64,000 nt of DNA from Rutpela maculata (taxonomy: Eukaryota > Arthropoda > Insecta > Coleoptera > Cerambycidae), in the NCBI GenBank assembly GCA_936432065.2, contig OW386287.2, positions 88,455,688-88,519,687 of the forward strand, in the 5' to 3' direction. Position 1 is the stretch's first letter; each line of letters begins with the position of its first letter. This document shows, one piece after another, positions 1 through 10,540 of the stretch. Both the position numbers and the translations under genes were made by a program. The notes beneath the pieces were generated by a model. That model searched no databases and had not been told where the DNA came from. It saw only the letters and a list, made by a program, of their open reading frames with translations.

Positions 1-385
1 GAGAAAAATGGAAACTTCCTAATTGTTGAAATTATTTGTTTGGGTATTTCAAAATGATATTGCAAACTTAAATAGAAGTATCCAGTTGCAAGAAATCTTA
101 AAGTAATTGCTAATCTCTTTTCCAGGGTAATACAATTCCTAAAATTAGTATCCTGTTTTGAAATTTTGTTTTTAATTAAGTTCAGTAAAATTGTGAAATC
201 TTTCGGTGACATCCTTGCAAAGTTCTTAAACTGATGGCTTTGCGGTTAGAGAGTTAATTGTTGTAATATTTGATTTTTTCGTCTTCTGTATATGGTTTTT
301 TGCACCAACACTTTCGTTTTTTCTTTTTTAGCGATAAATATACCACGAGAAAACTAGCACTTGCTATTATAATATTTGTATCCAT
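1..385. other. AT-rich non-coding stretch
   Basis: No coding frame, TIR or tandem repeat is evident here. The sequence is AT-rich and leads into the LINE fragment that follows. Confidence 0.5.
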
Positions 386-1790
386 ATGTATGTAGTTCAG
401 CGTTCATTCCATGGATCAACTGGATCAGTGCTTATGCGGCACATCTCACAATACCGAATGAGCTCGGTCCGAGTACTTCCTGAACAAATTCGATGCTCAT
501 GCGGAACGAATGTTCTAATGAATACGCACCTTTATGGGATTAACGAATGTTTGCTAAAATGGTTAAGACAATACTTATCAGGACGATTACAAATTGTCAC
601 ACTAGATGAGGGATTTTCAAAAGAAAATTGTGTGTTAAGTGGGGTAGTGTCTTAGGACCACTTTTATTTACAATTTTTACAGCAGATTTGCAAAATATCA
701 TTACTAGCAATTGGAATATTCATCCTTACGCCGACGACTCAAAATTATATAAATCTTGCAAACCTGAACAAAGTAATGTTATATCAAAAGAATTGTGCAG
801 TGTCTTATCCTCAGTGAGCCTTTGGTTCTCAAATAATGGTGTACTGCTCAACCCTACTAAAACTAAATTGATGTACATGGGATACAAACTCTTAGTTAAC
901 AAGGCCAAAGAAAGTGCTAACGTTGATGTTATCTTAAATGACTCTATTGTGAATATGTGTGATAGTGCCAAAAACTTAGGAATTATTATAGACACCAACT
1001 TAAACTTTGAAAATCATGTCACTAAAAAATTAAGTATAAGTTACGCTAAATTCAAAGCGTTGTGGAGTTATAAACCTGTAACCAAATGGAATTTAACAAA
1101 TAGTATGATATTAAGTAATATGGAATTTGGATGTTGTGTGTATTATAACTTCCTAAATAACGAATTTAAAAATAAAATCCAAAAACTCCAGAACTCCTGT
1201 CTCAGATATTCATATACTAACATAAACAAAACTGAACACATTACACCACATTACACCAACTAAAACTATTAAAAATTGAGAATAAATTTTTATTTATGTA
1301 TGCAAGCTTACTGTATAGTATTGTCCAAAATTCATTACCTGAGTACCTAGTAGATCTGCTAATATCCAGAACAGACAACCATAATGTATATCTTAGGAAT
1401 ATTGAAAGTCGTTATACAGTACCCAAACATAACTGCACTAAATTTGAGAACTGCTTTGAGTACTATGCATCTAAACTTTTAAATGAGTATCCTGAACACT
1501 TTGCGCTGCCAACAGTTCACAAATTTAGAGAAGCGTTCAAATCGGTAGTACTACACAACCAGATTCACAGTTATTTATAATTATCTGTTTATATTTTTTA
1601 TCTAATATGTGTAACGTGATTATGTTATTTTATAAAAGCTAGTGTGTGTATTATGAATTTAAGATTTTTAGGCAAGATTGAAAAACGGCTATGCCGAATC
1701 TTGTCCTTTTGGTTTATATTGTTTGAATGTATTTAGATTTGTATTGTACTTTAATTTTGTAGCAGTATTAAACCAATAAAGATTATTATT
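386..1790 (+). pseudogene. Broken non-LTR retrotransposon (CR1/Jockey-like), reverse transcriptase and 3' end
   Basis: This is the 3' part of a LINE. Around 525-655 the frame reads a typical reverse-transcriptase segment (YGINECLLKWLRQYLSGR). A frameshift at about 650 removes part of the usual GVPQGSVLGPLLF block. The frame resumes at 628 with GSVLGPLLFTIFTADL and the catalytic HPYADDSKLY box near 720-760, followed by thumb sequence. A stop at about 1261 is followed by a second frame (1296-1580) for the C-terminal tail. The 3' end is AT-rich with a short ATT-type repeat (agattattatt) near 1780-1790, as in CR1/Jockey-type LINEs. No endonuclease domain is visible upstream, so the copy is 5'-truncated and dead. 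YADD and the C-terminal layout support LINE RT; the clade assignment is an inference. Confidence 0.85.
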
Positions 1791-2303
1791 ATCCCACACA
1801 CTGTTACCACTATAAATAACTCATAAATATATATAATTTCGCCACATTGACATACAAAAAAAGGTTCCACCCTAATATAAGAAGCGGGAATTCAACGGTA
1901 GGTCTAGACGAAGAAAGTTGGAGCTTGGTAAAAGCACGTGAAGTGGTCAATTTTCGATATATTTTTAGTTTGGTGAAGTTTTTATTCTAACAATTTAATA
2001 CTTTGTTTAAAAATTAATTAAACCGAGAGGGATCCCTGATACCGTAATTCATAAACAGTTTTTGGTTGGGTTTTTAGTAAAAGATTTTGACATTAGGGAT
2101 ACACTGCGCTGAAGTTTGATCAGTGTTGGAATAAGTTAATGTACTTGTTCCATATTTTCCTGTAAGGTTTCATATTTTATTTTTTTGTTTTCCTATAAGT
2201 AATTTTTTTTTGGTCATTTATTTAGTTTGTTCAACGTGTGGTAAAGCCCACGAGGTTTGACAACAAAGAATTATTTTTGAATATAATTTTCTTGCAGAAA
2301 TTA
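1791..2303. other. AT-rich spacer
   Basis: No gene is recognised between the LINE 3' end and the terminal repeat of family C. There are several T-runs and no clear repeat ends. Confidence 0.4.
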
Positions 2304-2745
2304 CCCTAGTAGCACAAATATGCTATTCAACTGAAATAACCAAAATGCTGCCAATAAAAAGCTTCAACAGCTTTTGTTTAGTTATATTTTGGTCATCTTA
2401 TTTTAGTCGTAGTTTAGCGTAAGATTTAAAAACGAAATAGTCATGTTGATCTCTTTTTAGCTATATACTGGTCATATATGAGCAAGTAATTAAATAGCAA
2501 CAATGTTAAATCCTAATACTGCCATTCTAGCTATAAAAAAAATAGCTAGAATATGTTGACATGGTTTTTGTTATTAATATAGTGTTGATATCCAAACTAT
2601 TACTAAGAAATTAGCCTAAACATGATTATATTAAGTAGGCTCTATCCTGACGGTTTTCTTAGCTGTTATTACCGAATCATGACTGAAACAATAATGAAAA
2701 AATATCCTTATTAAATGACTATTTTAGAAGTAATTTTGTAGACAT

Positions 2746-2766
2746 TGATTGATTGATTGATTGATT
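2746..2766. repeat. Short (TTGA)n microsatellite
   Basis: About five tandem TTGA units, inside family C and just left of the nested hAT. Confidence 0.8.
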
Positions 2767-2971
2767 TACCAGCGTGCGGTAGGCATTGCTGCCACTCCCA
2801 GAGTTATACAGCTGGGCCTGCTACGTCCACGCTGGGTTGGACTAAGGTCATGCTTGTTGCCAGCAGCGAGTGCCACATGGCGCATGGTAAAGGAATATGG
2901 GATGGGAGTAGAGATGGGCACGTGACATGAATTTCACCGTGTCACGGCGTGAGCATGTACATTTAAGGTAC

Positions 2972-4550
2972 CGAGGGGTTATCCGCTGGTCGAAATTTGT
3001 ACACCAATTGCCGCAGTGTTCAAAATACTGCCACATAGTCCGCATTATTGCCGAACTGCCGAGAGTATTGAGGGTATTTCCGTATTGCCGAAATTATTGC
3101 CAATTTAGCGAAATGACTGCTTCAATAGGTGAATTCTTTTCGTCGGCACTACCTGCACCAGTGTAGATAATAGAAGGAAATAGAGAGAGATTATACATAA
3201 GTTGAAAAGAGATACATTTGCACTGGTGCAGATAGTGCAGATGAAAAGAATTGACCTAATGTGGGCAATATTGTCGCACTACTATCACATTTTCACAGCC
3301 AAACGTATTGCCGACATGTTAATAACTGCTGTGACATGTCATTAATTTTATTTTCGTCAGTGCGTGCCAATTTTGTTTTTTTTAATTTGTCGGTTTTTCA
3401 CTACACCTGCATTTGCAATTGCATTTTCTTTTAACGGCTCTGTTTGCATTCTTATTTGCCTTTTCCTCTAACTTTTTGCACTTTTCAACTAAAAGCTTTA
3501 AAAGTTGTTTGTGCCCATTAGGTGTTTTAAAAATCTTCATATTTTTTGCGTATATACCATGTATAGATTTTCGATCATCTTCTTTAACTAACAGCAAAGA
3601 CAAATCTTCCCTTGCAAATCTCTCTATACCTTCACCATTTTTCTCACTAAAGCTTGCAAGAGAAGTTCTATTATCCCATCCACAAAAATTCATAATTTTC
3701 ATTAAATATGGAGGACAAGTTATATTTAATTCCTTAAGAATGTCTTCAAATGCACTTTTATTGATCTCCATTTTATAGTTCACTATTACCCAGCAAACAA
3801 GTACGTAAAATTTAGGTAAATTAGTACACCGAGGTATCTATTTTTGGTTACAATTGAAGTTACTAGTAAAAGTTAAAATTATTTTTCACTCTACAGGGTG
3901 TTTGATTTATCATTCTACAGCCTATAGCTTTTGAACTAATTGAGATAAAATGTGCCTGATATTTTCACGATTACTTACAACACTTCCCTTCGGTAAGCGA
4001 GGGAAGTAAAAGAAGTTTAGAATGAAAAATTAGACCACATATGAAAATTAACCAGCACGTATTAAAATTGAATAAATCTTATTTAAAAAAATAATATTCG
4101 AATATCTAATTTTCTTTATTTAAATACAATTGCCACCAAAAATTATAAAATGATTTAAGAAATGAAAGGCTAGTGAATTATAAACTAATATTTGATTATC
4201 TACTCACCTTTCAACAATTTGTAATGCTCTTCACTGTTTATTAACACTTTTTCACCATTCACTATAGGAAACTAAAACGATCTGTTGAAATTATGATATA
4301 TTTACCAGCTACATCTGATTTATGGTCAACAATGCCGCGCACTGCCGAATAATTGTCCGACACTGCCATAACATTTCCTAGTATTCCTGGGTTATTTCCG
4401 GCACCGCCGTGTTATTTCCGAGCACTGTCGCATTATTTCTAATCATTGTCGAATATTGCCGGGTACTGCTGATTATTGCCTTCTATTGCTGATTACTGCC
4501 GGCTATTGCCGATAAATTTGTACACCTATTGCCGAGCGGATAACCCCTCG
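2972..4550. mobile_element. Transposon nested in the hAT, 16-bp TIR and 8-bp TSD, unknown superfamily
   Basis: A perfect 16-bp TIR, CGAGGGGTTATCCGCT (2972-2987; inverted at 4535-4550), is flanked by a perfect 8-bp duplication, TAAGGTAC (2964-2971 and 4551-4558). Both ends are full of TTGCCG words, and the 16-mer AAATTTGTACACCxATTG recurs in the same orientation near both ends, so the subterminal repeats are direct rather than inverted. The element carries a 133-codon minus-strand ORF but no recognisable transposase. The TSD length allows hAT or P-like, but the CGAGG end is not typical of either. Confidence 0.85.
3382..3783 (-). CDS. Small hypothetical protein of the nested transposon (133 aa)
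   Basis: This is an open frame of 133 codons inside the transposon at 2972-4550. I do not recognise a named domain. The body is acidic to mixed, with a hydrophobic N-terminal half (ITCPPYLMKIMNFCGW near residues 17-32) and a block resembling FKTPNGHKQLLKLL (about residues 86-99). The tail is lysine-rich and cysteine-rich (KRKCNCKCRC, about residues 119-128), which might bind nucleic acid or metal. Proteins with a comparable F-x-PxGHxxxLL block occur as N-terminal regions of insect repeat-encoded proteins in my general recollection, but I cannot verify that. It could be the first exon of the element's transposase, retained while the rest was lost. The first in-frame Met is used as start; a second at residue 5 is equally possible. 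Confidence 0.5.
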   Translation of the reverse strand: MNYKMEINKSAFEDILKELNITCPPYLMKIMNFCGWDNRTSLASFSEKNGEGIERFAREDLSLLLVKEDDRKSIHGIYAKNMKIFKTPNGHKQLLKLLVEKCKKLEEKANKNANRAVKRKCNCKCRCSEKPTN

Positions 4551-5281
4551 TAAGGTACCAAATCACGGAAGATTTCGTGAGTGTGCGTGAGTCAAAAGAT
4601 CCCGTGCGTGAGATTATATTCACACCGTGATACGACGCCCCATCTCTGCTTTAAAACTTCAACCTGTCGTGTCGTGACAAGAATAAGAAGCGAAGCGATA
4701 GACGGAACACGAGCGCGAGAAGGGAGGGAAAAGGACAGGAGACAGGATGAATGACGCAACATTCAAATCAAACAGCCAGGCCAGGGCACAGCGCAGCAGG
4801 GCACCACGTGCCGTGCGACTGCCGGGAGCGCATGAATGAATCATGGGGTAAAGTTAACCAGCTTCGTGCGTGAGCGAGCGTGCGTGCGTGCTTGAGCGTG
4901 AGTGTGCGTGCGTGAGTAAACTATCAGAAAGCGTGAGCGTGTGTGAGTTTGCCTTAACATATATCAGTCGTGCGTGAGTGTGCGTGAGCTAAAGGTTTAA
5001 AGTCGTGAGCATGCGTGAGCGTGAGTCAAAATCGACTCACGCGCCCATCTCTAGATGGGAGGTGTAGGTATTCGTGAGATGCGTTACCGCATTGTGTCGT
5101 GAGGGAGCGTTTAAGCTCCCTTTTTCGTATTTTTGGTTCTGGGTATCTGCCTCTTCTGAATCTTCGTGTGAAATATGTGTTGTGTCTTGATATGGAGTGT
5201 TTATTACTGTTTATGCTCCTCTTTTTGTGTTTCTGCTTCTTCGAATCTTCTTTTTTTTGAGTTTTCTGATTCCTCGATTTC

Positions 5282-5342
5282 CGATGCTAGGTTGGGTTTG
5301 GGTCATGCTTGTTGCCAGCAGCGAGAGCCATATGACACATGT
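5282..5342. repeat. Direct repeat of a segment seen at 2825-2890
   Basis: The segment around TCATGCTTGTTGCCAGCAGC recurs at about 2847 and 5304 in the same orientation, with matching flanks (gctgggttgg / gctaggttgg on the left, CATATG or CACATGG variants on the right). It lies on both sides of the nested hAT and belongs to the older host repeat. Its family is not recognised. Confidence 0.6.
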
Positions 5343-5389
5343 TTTTTTTTTTCATTTTTCCCTTCGCTTTTATTTCCCAGTTTGTTTAT

Positions 5390-5725
5390 AATTCTCTCGA
5401 TTGTTGTTTTCCACCTGTAACATGGTCTCCCTATTTTTAGTTTGCTGCTGTTCAGTGTTAGCGTTTTCTTCAGTAGGTTTTCTGCTGTCCTTTTTGCTTT
5501 AATCTTCTTGATCGTTTCCCTTATCTCTTTGCTTACCAGGATATGGTCTATTTGTGTGATTGAGCTTCCATTACTCTAGGTGTCAATGCGTGTTTGACTT
5601 TTGCTCCATGTATTTATTATTGTTAAGTCAAATATGTGTGTTAGGTTTTTCAGCGTGTTTCCTTTTCGTTAGGCCATATGTGGAGTATATGTGCATTGAA
5701 ATCTCCAGGTATACGATTTCATTGC
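5390..5725 (-). pseudogene. LINE endonuclease-domain fragment, antisense
   Basis: Read on the minus strand, the segment contains GDFNAH (5687-5706), a block resembling TWSKSQTRID in the middle, and an (S/Q)IDHILVS motif (about 5537-5556) followed by KEIRETIKKIKAK. This is the order found in apurinic endonuclease domains of RTE/CR1-type LINEs, where the D and H of GDFNxH and SDH-type motifs are catalytic. Frameshifts and an internal stop after TRID show it is dead. The rest of the LINE is not visible in place. Confidence 0.7.
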
Positions 5726-5959
5726 ACTATGTATATATGTATATAAACTATGATTTACTGCGTTAAAGGGAAGCACTGTGGAAAGTTTTGGTTTGTGTAC
5801 CTAATTAAACACTAACCAATTAATATTTCTTATCAAGCTGACCATATTCCGAGGTATAAATTATTTTACAAACACTTTCACTTATACAAACTTAAATATA
5901 ACTTCTATACATTGTCGTATTTAACTTTTACAAGCTTTTATGGGTATCCATGGTGACAG

Positions 5960-6115
5960 AACACTATAGTCATCTCCCTGCCTACCACGATATGATCTAT
6001 TTATTGAGTTGAGTTTCCGCTGCTCTAGGAAGATTGCTCTTTTCTGTGTGTATTTTCTTGGCGATTCAAAGAGCATCAATCCTGAGCATCATACCACCTT
6101 CTGCCAACTTGGGAG
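5960..6115 (-). pseudogene. Second, more decayed LINE endonuclease fragment
   Basis: The minus strand repeats the region of the previous fragment: an NxxIDHIV-type motif (about 5985-6000) and aligned sequence around the TCTAGAGCAGCGG stretch. It appears to be a diverged copy or rearranged piece of the same LINE. It is too short and broken to assign further. Confidence 0.5.
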
Positions 6116-7700
6116 AAATTTTTTATATTTTAAATTAATTTGTTTATATCTTTTTATATATTCTTCTTGTATTATTCAGTCTTTTATTTGCATATGTAAA
6201 TGTTCACCTTATTTTAAAAGTCAAAATATTTTTAAATAATTTATTTTAAAATAGAGAGTAATTATTTTCCTGAGAGAAACCTGTATCACGCATACCTACA
6301 TTGAGGTGCCATAAGGATTCAGTTTGAACGGTACGCACCGACAGTGCCCCATTGATTATTTCTGGTCTAATCCAAATTAAACTCGTTTGTATATTTTTAG
6401 CAATTATGAGAACCTCACCTGAAAGATACTTTAAGACTATTGCGCCACTGATCATTACGTGTTCAATTTTGATTAAATTTGTTTGAATATTTTTAGTAAT
6501 TATGAAAAACACACTTGAAGGTTCACCCAGGAAATCTGTATAATCACACTTTAATAGCGATGCATTACTGATTTTTTCGGGTTATTATTATCACCATTTT
6601 TATCATACGTAATTCTCTTGATTGGCTGAAAGAAATTCGGTTTTGGCTATTAATTATTATTTGTATTATTGACGTAATAGTATGCCTCTGGTTTACTCAA
6701 TACTATTTAAAATATTAGGTTTTGAGTTAATAAATTAGGTTAATAGAGATTAAGTTGATAAAGTTATTAAAGTAATTAAATTTAATAAAATAAAATAAAT
6801 TAGTTTATAGCTTAGCTTTCTGTGGCTTCTGGCGTGGTGATTGTTGTTTTTTATTCCCTCTTCTTTTTGGGCTTAGTACACTTAAAAAACTTTCCACTGC
6901 ACACACAAATTTATTATTTATTTATTTACACTTTTACGTTTAATATGTCTGTCTTGCTTTGCTTTATAAACACGTGTTGTTCACTTTTGACACTAAATAT
7001 TTATTGCTTTCTTTAACGCAATAAAGCACTTGAAAGGGGCTTTTAGGTACCTATATAGATAGGTCGACCGTCAACTAAGGCACAGCTTCACAGTTTATTT
7101 TTTGGTATTGTTTAAAAAACACTAATACTTAGTAATTTTCAATTTATTAATTGAATATGAACTTTTTTTTCCTATTATGACATGGCACGTTAAGCAAAAT
7201 TTCTTGGCTCACCGGTGGCTTACATTTGATTAAGTTTACCGTGGTTTTAACTGATTTTTAGCACTTATTTCGGGAGCGTCTTACGATGCGTCTATACACG
7301 CCGTTTGTCAACTTTCGAATCAGAAGTAATTTTATAGACATTAAGATCTAAATTAAGGCCAAACGGCAAGATAAAAATATAACCTAAAAACAAGTATTAA
7401 TAATGTTGAAAACTTTATACATATAGACTGGCGGTACATGACCAGTCACGTGCTACGTTTTTAAAATGCATGCCAAACATATATATGAATGAAATTACCA
7501 TGAATATGCCAGAAACGCAAATTTTAGGCAGTTGTCGCGTGCAGAAAGGTGTGCAAATCGATTTTTTTTGTTTTTTTTTGTGTTTTTTTAATTTTAACCC
7601 TCTTGATTGACCGTATATGCATTTATGATGTTCATATAATTTTAAAGATGGACAAAGCATACGTCCATTTTATCTAACAACATATCTGCTTAAAGCCAAA
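6116..7700. other. AT-rich interior of family C with a weak tandem repeat
   Basis: No gene is recognised. At about 6345-6540 a segment of roughly 96 bp is repeated twice in diverged form, recognisable by TTTTTAG(C/T)AATTATGA near 6395 and 6491. The rest is AT-rich, with long T-runs at 7560-7590 and no clear element ends. Confidence 0.4.
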
Positions 7701-8331
7701 GGATGGCCATAATAGTGTTCGTTTTATTTTATGACTAAAAGTCATGATTTAGTCACGGAGAAGTAGATTTCGCCATAAGAGCCATTTCATAACTCTAGTA
7801 GATAATAATTTAGCCACAAAAATCAAAAAGGGAGCCAACTGAGTTGCGCATGCCTTATGGGTTATGGTCATTTGACATCAGTTCTGTTTTGACGACCAAG
7901 ATATGATTCCCCATTTTCGTCACCAGTACGTCTTCAGAACGTAATAATTCAGTTTTAATAACCAAATAGCCATCATTTTTAGCTACCGTCACATGATGAT
8001 GACCAAAATACAACTACTTGTGCTACTTGGGTAATACATTTAAATAATTTAATCTAGTTGGATTACTGAATTCACTTTTCCAAGATTTTTTTTACAGTGC
8101 AGATTCGAGCAAACACCAATAAATTTTGAACTACGAACTGGCTTTAGGCCATCTCGTGGGTTATTCTTTACCTAAGACTGCTATCAAGCGGGTGGTTTGC
8201 AATTACGTCATAATAAAACTTAAGCTGATTATTAGGGAAGGGGATATAAACAACTCTAAAAAAACTGATAAGCTGAATCCATGATTAAACTGATAAATTT
8301 CAACTAAAATTAGTTGCAATAGATTACCTAC

Positions 8332-8668
8332 CTACACAATTTGGAATTGTTTTAAAAGGGCTTTGAGGATCATTTTGTTGCGATGGTATTGGAAACTCTT
8401 GGGCTGGATTTTCAGAAGGATTATAAATCCCCAAATCCTTCAATATCATTAGAGCATTATGTGCAGCATTGTGCTTGGCAATTTGTTTTGAAGGACCTAT
8501 ACCTTTTGCTTCGATACCAGCTATAGAAACTCGATAATCAAATCTGTTTACATGAGTACCCGTGATGCTATAAATTATCTCATAAGTTGGAGGAGCGTAG
8601 GCCTTCTTCACAGAAAGCTCTTGTAAAACCATAGCAGGTGTCTTCGTATTTTTAGGCATCTCTTCTTT
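8332..8668 (-). CDS. Exon encoding a dsRNA-binding domain, TARBP2/PRKRA/Loquacious-like
   Basis: This minus-strand exon starts after a CAG acceptor (8669-8671), has its ATG at 8659, and ends at a GTAGGT donor (intron begins at 8331). The 109 codons form one dsRBD: KTPAMVLQEL at residues 6-15, a YEIIY strand, a RFDYRVSIAG strand, then the basic helix start SKQIAKHNAAHNALMIL (about residues 57-73), whose K-x-x-A-K-x-x-A-A pattern contacts dsRNA. The linker ends in PNCVG, matching the N-P-V-G stretch that precedes LQE of the second dsRBD in this family. Such proteins partner Dicer in small-RNA pathways in the cytoplasm; which paralogue this is cannot be told from one exon. Later exons should lie at lower coordinates but were not found, so the intron may exceed 8 kb or this may be an isolated copy. 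It is the only convincing host gene sequence here. Confidence 0.78.
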
Positions 8669-8671
8669 CTG

Positions 8672-9365
8672 AAATATAGTTATTACTGTCCTAAATAGTG
8701 CTCTATTATATCAAATTACTTACATCTCAAATACACAAATGAAGTAACGTAATAATTAAAGTAATATTTTCAAAAACTCGGAATATATTAGAACATACTA
8801 ACACATCGGTGTTAACGTACTATTTTATAGGTTATATTTGAATTGTAGCATTCTTCTTCTTCCTTTCTTGAATTAATAAGCATTTTTTCGCGAAGCTTAC
8901 TACAACTCAAGGTTGGTAGACTCTAAGGTGGCCTAATAACTCACAATCCCCACCAAAAAATGGCATTAGCCAATGAACAGGTGGTGTGAAATCACTCCAG
9001 ATGCAGGGTCTTATTCAAAATATTGTAAGAATTTGTGTAATGTTAATTAAGCAAAGAACTTGTAACTGGAACGGGTTCGCAATGATCCGCTTATTTTGAG
9101 GTCGGTGGTAATTATCCTCGCATTTTGAGTCACTGTTCTGCATACTGGTAATTAGGATAAGTTGTAGAATGTAACACTACAGATCATAGTAACGTCAGAC
9201 CATATTTCGGGCCAGTACGGACGGTTCTTCGAGATTGAGATAACTGCGCCGCAACCGCGCGTTCATAGAACAAAAATAGTCTGACTTTTCACCTCCGCAC
9301 TGATTTCTTCGCCTAAAAGCTGTATATTAAGGAATCTCATAGTCTACAAATCTTGACTACAACTA
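8672..9365. other. Upstream intron or 5' region, no gene seen
   Basis: This lies upstream of the dsRBD exon on its strand. It contains one arm of a dispersed inverted repeat (8921-8988) but no recognisable exon. Confidence 0.4.
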
Positions 9366-9749
9366 TAGTAAGGTGTAAAAGAGATGGCTATATTATATAC
9401 GTAAGATGTAGATTGTAGATTGGTTAGGTATGTATAGCCCACGGTCAATAAACCATACAGTTATCTCGATCAGCAGCTTTAGGACGAGAGAGACGCGGGG
9501 GGCGGAAAATCAAATGAAAGAGACAGAGATTTCCGTGCAAAAGACAGAGACAAAGATGCCCGTAGTGTCTACAGCTGACGTAGGCTGTAGACCCTACCGG
9601 AATTTTTGTCTCTGTCTTTTGCACGGAAATCAGATATGTCTGTCTCTTTCATTTGATTTTCCGCCCCCCACGTCTCTCTCGTCGTAAAGCTGCTGATTGA
9701 GGTAACGTATGGTTTATTGACCGTGTGTATAGCCATCTCTTTTACTATA
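9366..9749. mobile_element. Hairpin (foldback) MITE
   Basis: The arms are 9366-9567 and 9588-9749. The inner portions match very closely, for example GACGAGAGAGACG, GGCGGAAAATCAAATG and CGTGCAAAAGACAGAGAC all recur inverted. The loop is centred on a GTCTACAGC / GCTGTAGAC pair. The left arm has about 50 extra bases (9395-9440) absent from the right. A transcript would fold into dsRNA more than 100 bp long. No TSD is clear. Confidence 0.7.
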
Positions 9750-10087
9750 CTCAGTTGCGGTAAGCTCACAAAAAAATGCTTAATTTTAATTGGTTAACTT
9801 TAAGCTGCGTTTACAGCGTAAACGCATTCCTGCAATGTCCACTCGAGCATGAGCCTAAAATAAGAATTTCGCTATTTTCTATAAACTTTCGCGAAGTTCG
9901 TACTTATTTTCATTTTTAGGAAATCTAAAAATAAAAGTTTTTGTCAAAAGTTATATTTATGTGCAACTTCTAACTCCAAACAATAATCTTCATTTTTTGC
10001 TCATCTCTTTTCCGGAAATCGTTTTTAAGTAAACCACGAAAATAAGATCACTTTACACACTCTATCAGTCGACATAAATATTGTTAT

Positions 10088-10400
10088 TGTCCTACAAGTC
10101 TGTTATTTTACAATAACCACCCTATTTTGAGATACATTAAATGAAAAATAACGCCCTAGGGCGTTATGAATATCTATAACGCCCTAGGGCATTATAAAAT
10201 TATAATACAACCCAAAGCAAGCAAATTATGATAGCGTTATTGACAAACAAAATGCGTTGCTATGCAACGGCGGCGTTTACAAACAATTTTGATTTTTACC
10301 TTCTTTTAAATCAAATCGTTCTGAACATAATAGATGTCAAATTAATAAATCGTAAATGTCAAGAAAAAAATTTCGAATTAAATAACAGACTTGCAGGACA
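10088..10400. mobile_element. MITE with 21-bp TIR and twin GCCCTAGGGC palindromes
   Basis: The TIR TGTCCTACAAGTCTGTTATT (10088) recurs inverted at 10380-10400 with one mismatch. Inside, the 18-bp palindrome TAACGCCCTAGGGCGTTA at about 10151 is followed 29 bp later by a near-identical copy at about 10178. No ORF is present. TSD unresolved. Confidence 0.6.
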
Positions 10401-10403
10401 TTA

Positions 10404-10540
10404 AACGTTGAAGGCACCACGGGTGTTATAGGATAATGACGCCCTCGGTCGACGTACACTCCTCGGGCCAGAGGCCCTCGGGATTGTACACTGCCGACCT
10501 CGGTGCGTTATTATCCTTATAACACCCTTGGTACCTTAAT
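10404..10540. repeat. Palindrome of about 137 bp
   Basis: The arms are 10404-10471 and 10473-10540, with GGGTGTTATAGGATAATGACG matched by an inverted CG(T/C)TATTATCCTTATAACACCC. The centre is a CTCGGGCC/GGCCCTCGGG stretch. It is far more GC-rich than its surroundings and abuts the MITE on its left. Confidence 0.6.

Larger units (their letters stand above)
2909..5053. mobile_element. Non-autonomous hAT element with GATGGGAG target duplication
   Basis: The ends are TAGAGATGGGC (2909) and the inverted GCCCATCTCTA (5053). They are flanked by a perfect 8-bp direct repeat, GATGGGAG, at 2901-2908 and 5054-5061. An 8-bp TSD and TAGRGNTGGG-like ends are hAT hallmarks. The original interior (2920-2963 and 4559-5040) is unusual: it is built largely from short CGTGAG/GTGCGTGAG-type repeats, densest at 4860-5035. 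No transposase is present. A second transposon (2972-4550) sits inside it, so without that insert the hAT would be about 560 bp. Confidence 0.88.
2304..8031. mobile_element. Family C element with CCC(T/A)AGTAGCACAA ends, heavily nested
   Basis: The left end reads CCCTAGTAGCACAA (2304) and the right end, inverted, reads CCCAAGTAGCACAA (8031). Inward of both ends are repeats of GGTCAT/ATGACC and TTTTAGCTA-like words, for example at 2390-2480 and 7730-8005. No transposase was recognised. The interior holds a nested hAT pair and antisense LINE fragments, so the original element was much shorter. No TSD is convincing. The ends resemble those of families A, B and D in this window. The whole unit probably lies in the intron downstream of the dsRBD exon at 8332-8668. 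Confidence 0.55.

Noticed and set aside
9430..9769. Overlapping frames on both strands (9430-9687, 9569-9769) with shared residues.
   Set aside because: They are produced by the hairpin MITE's inverted arms.
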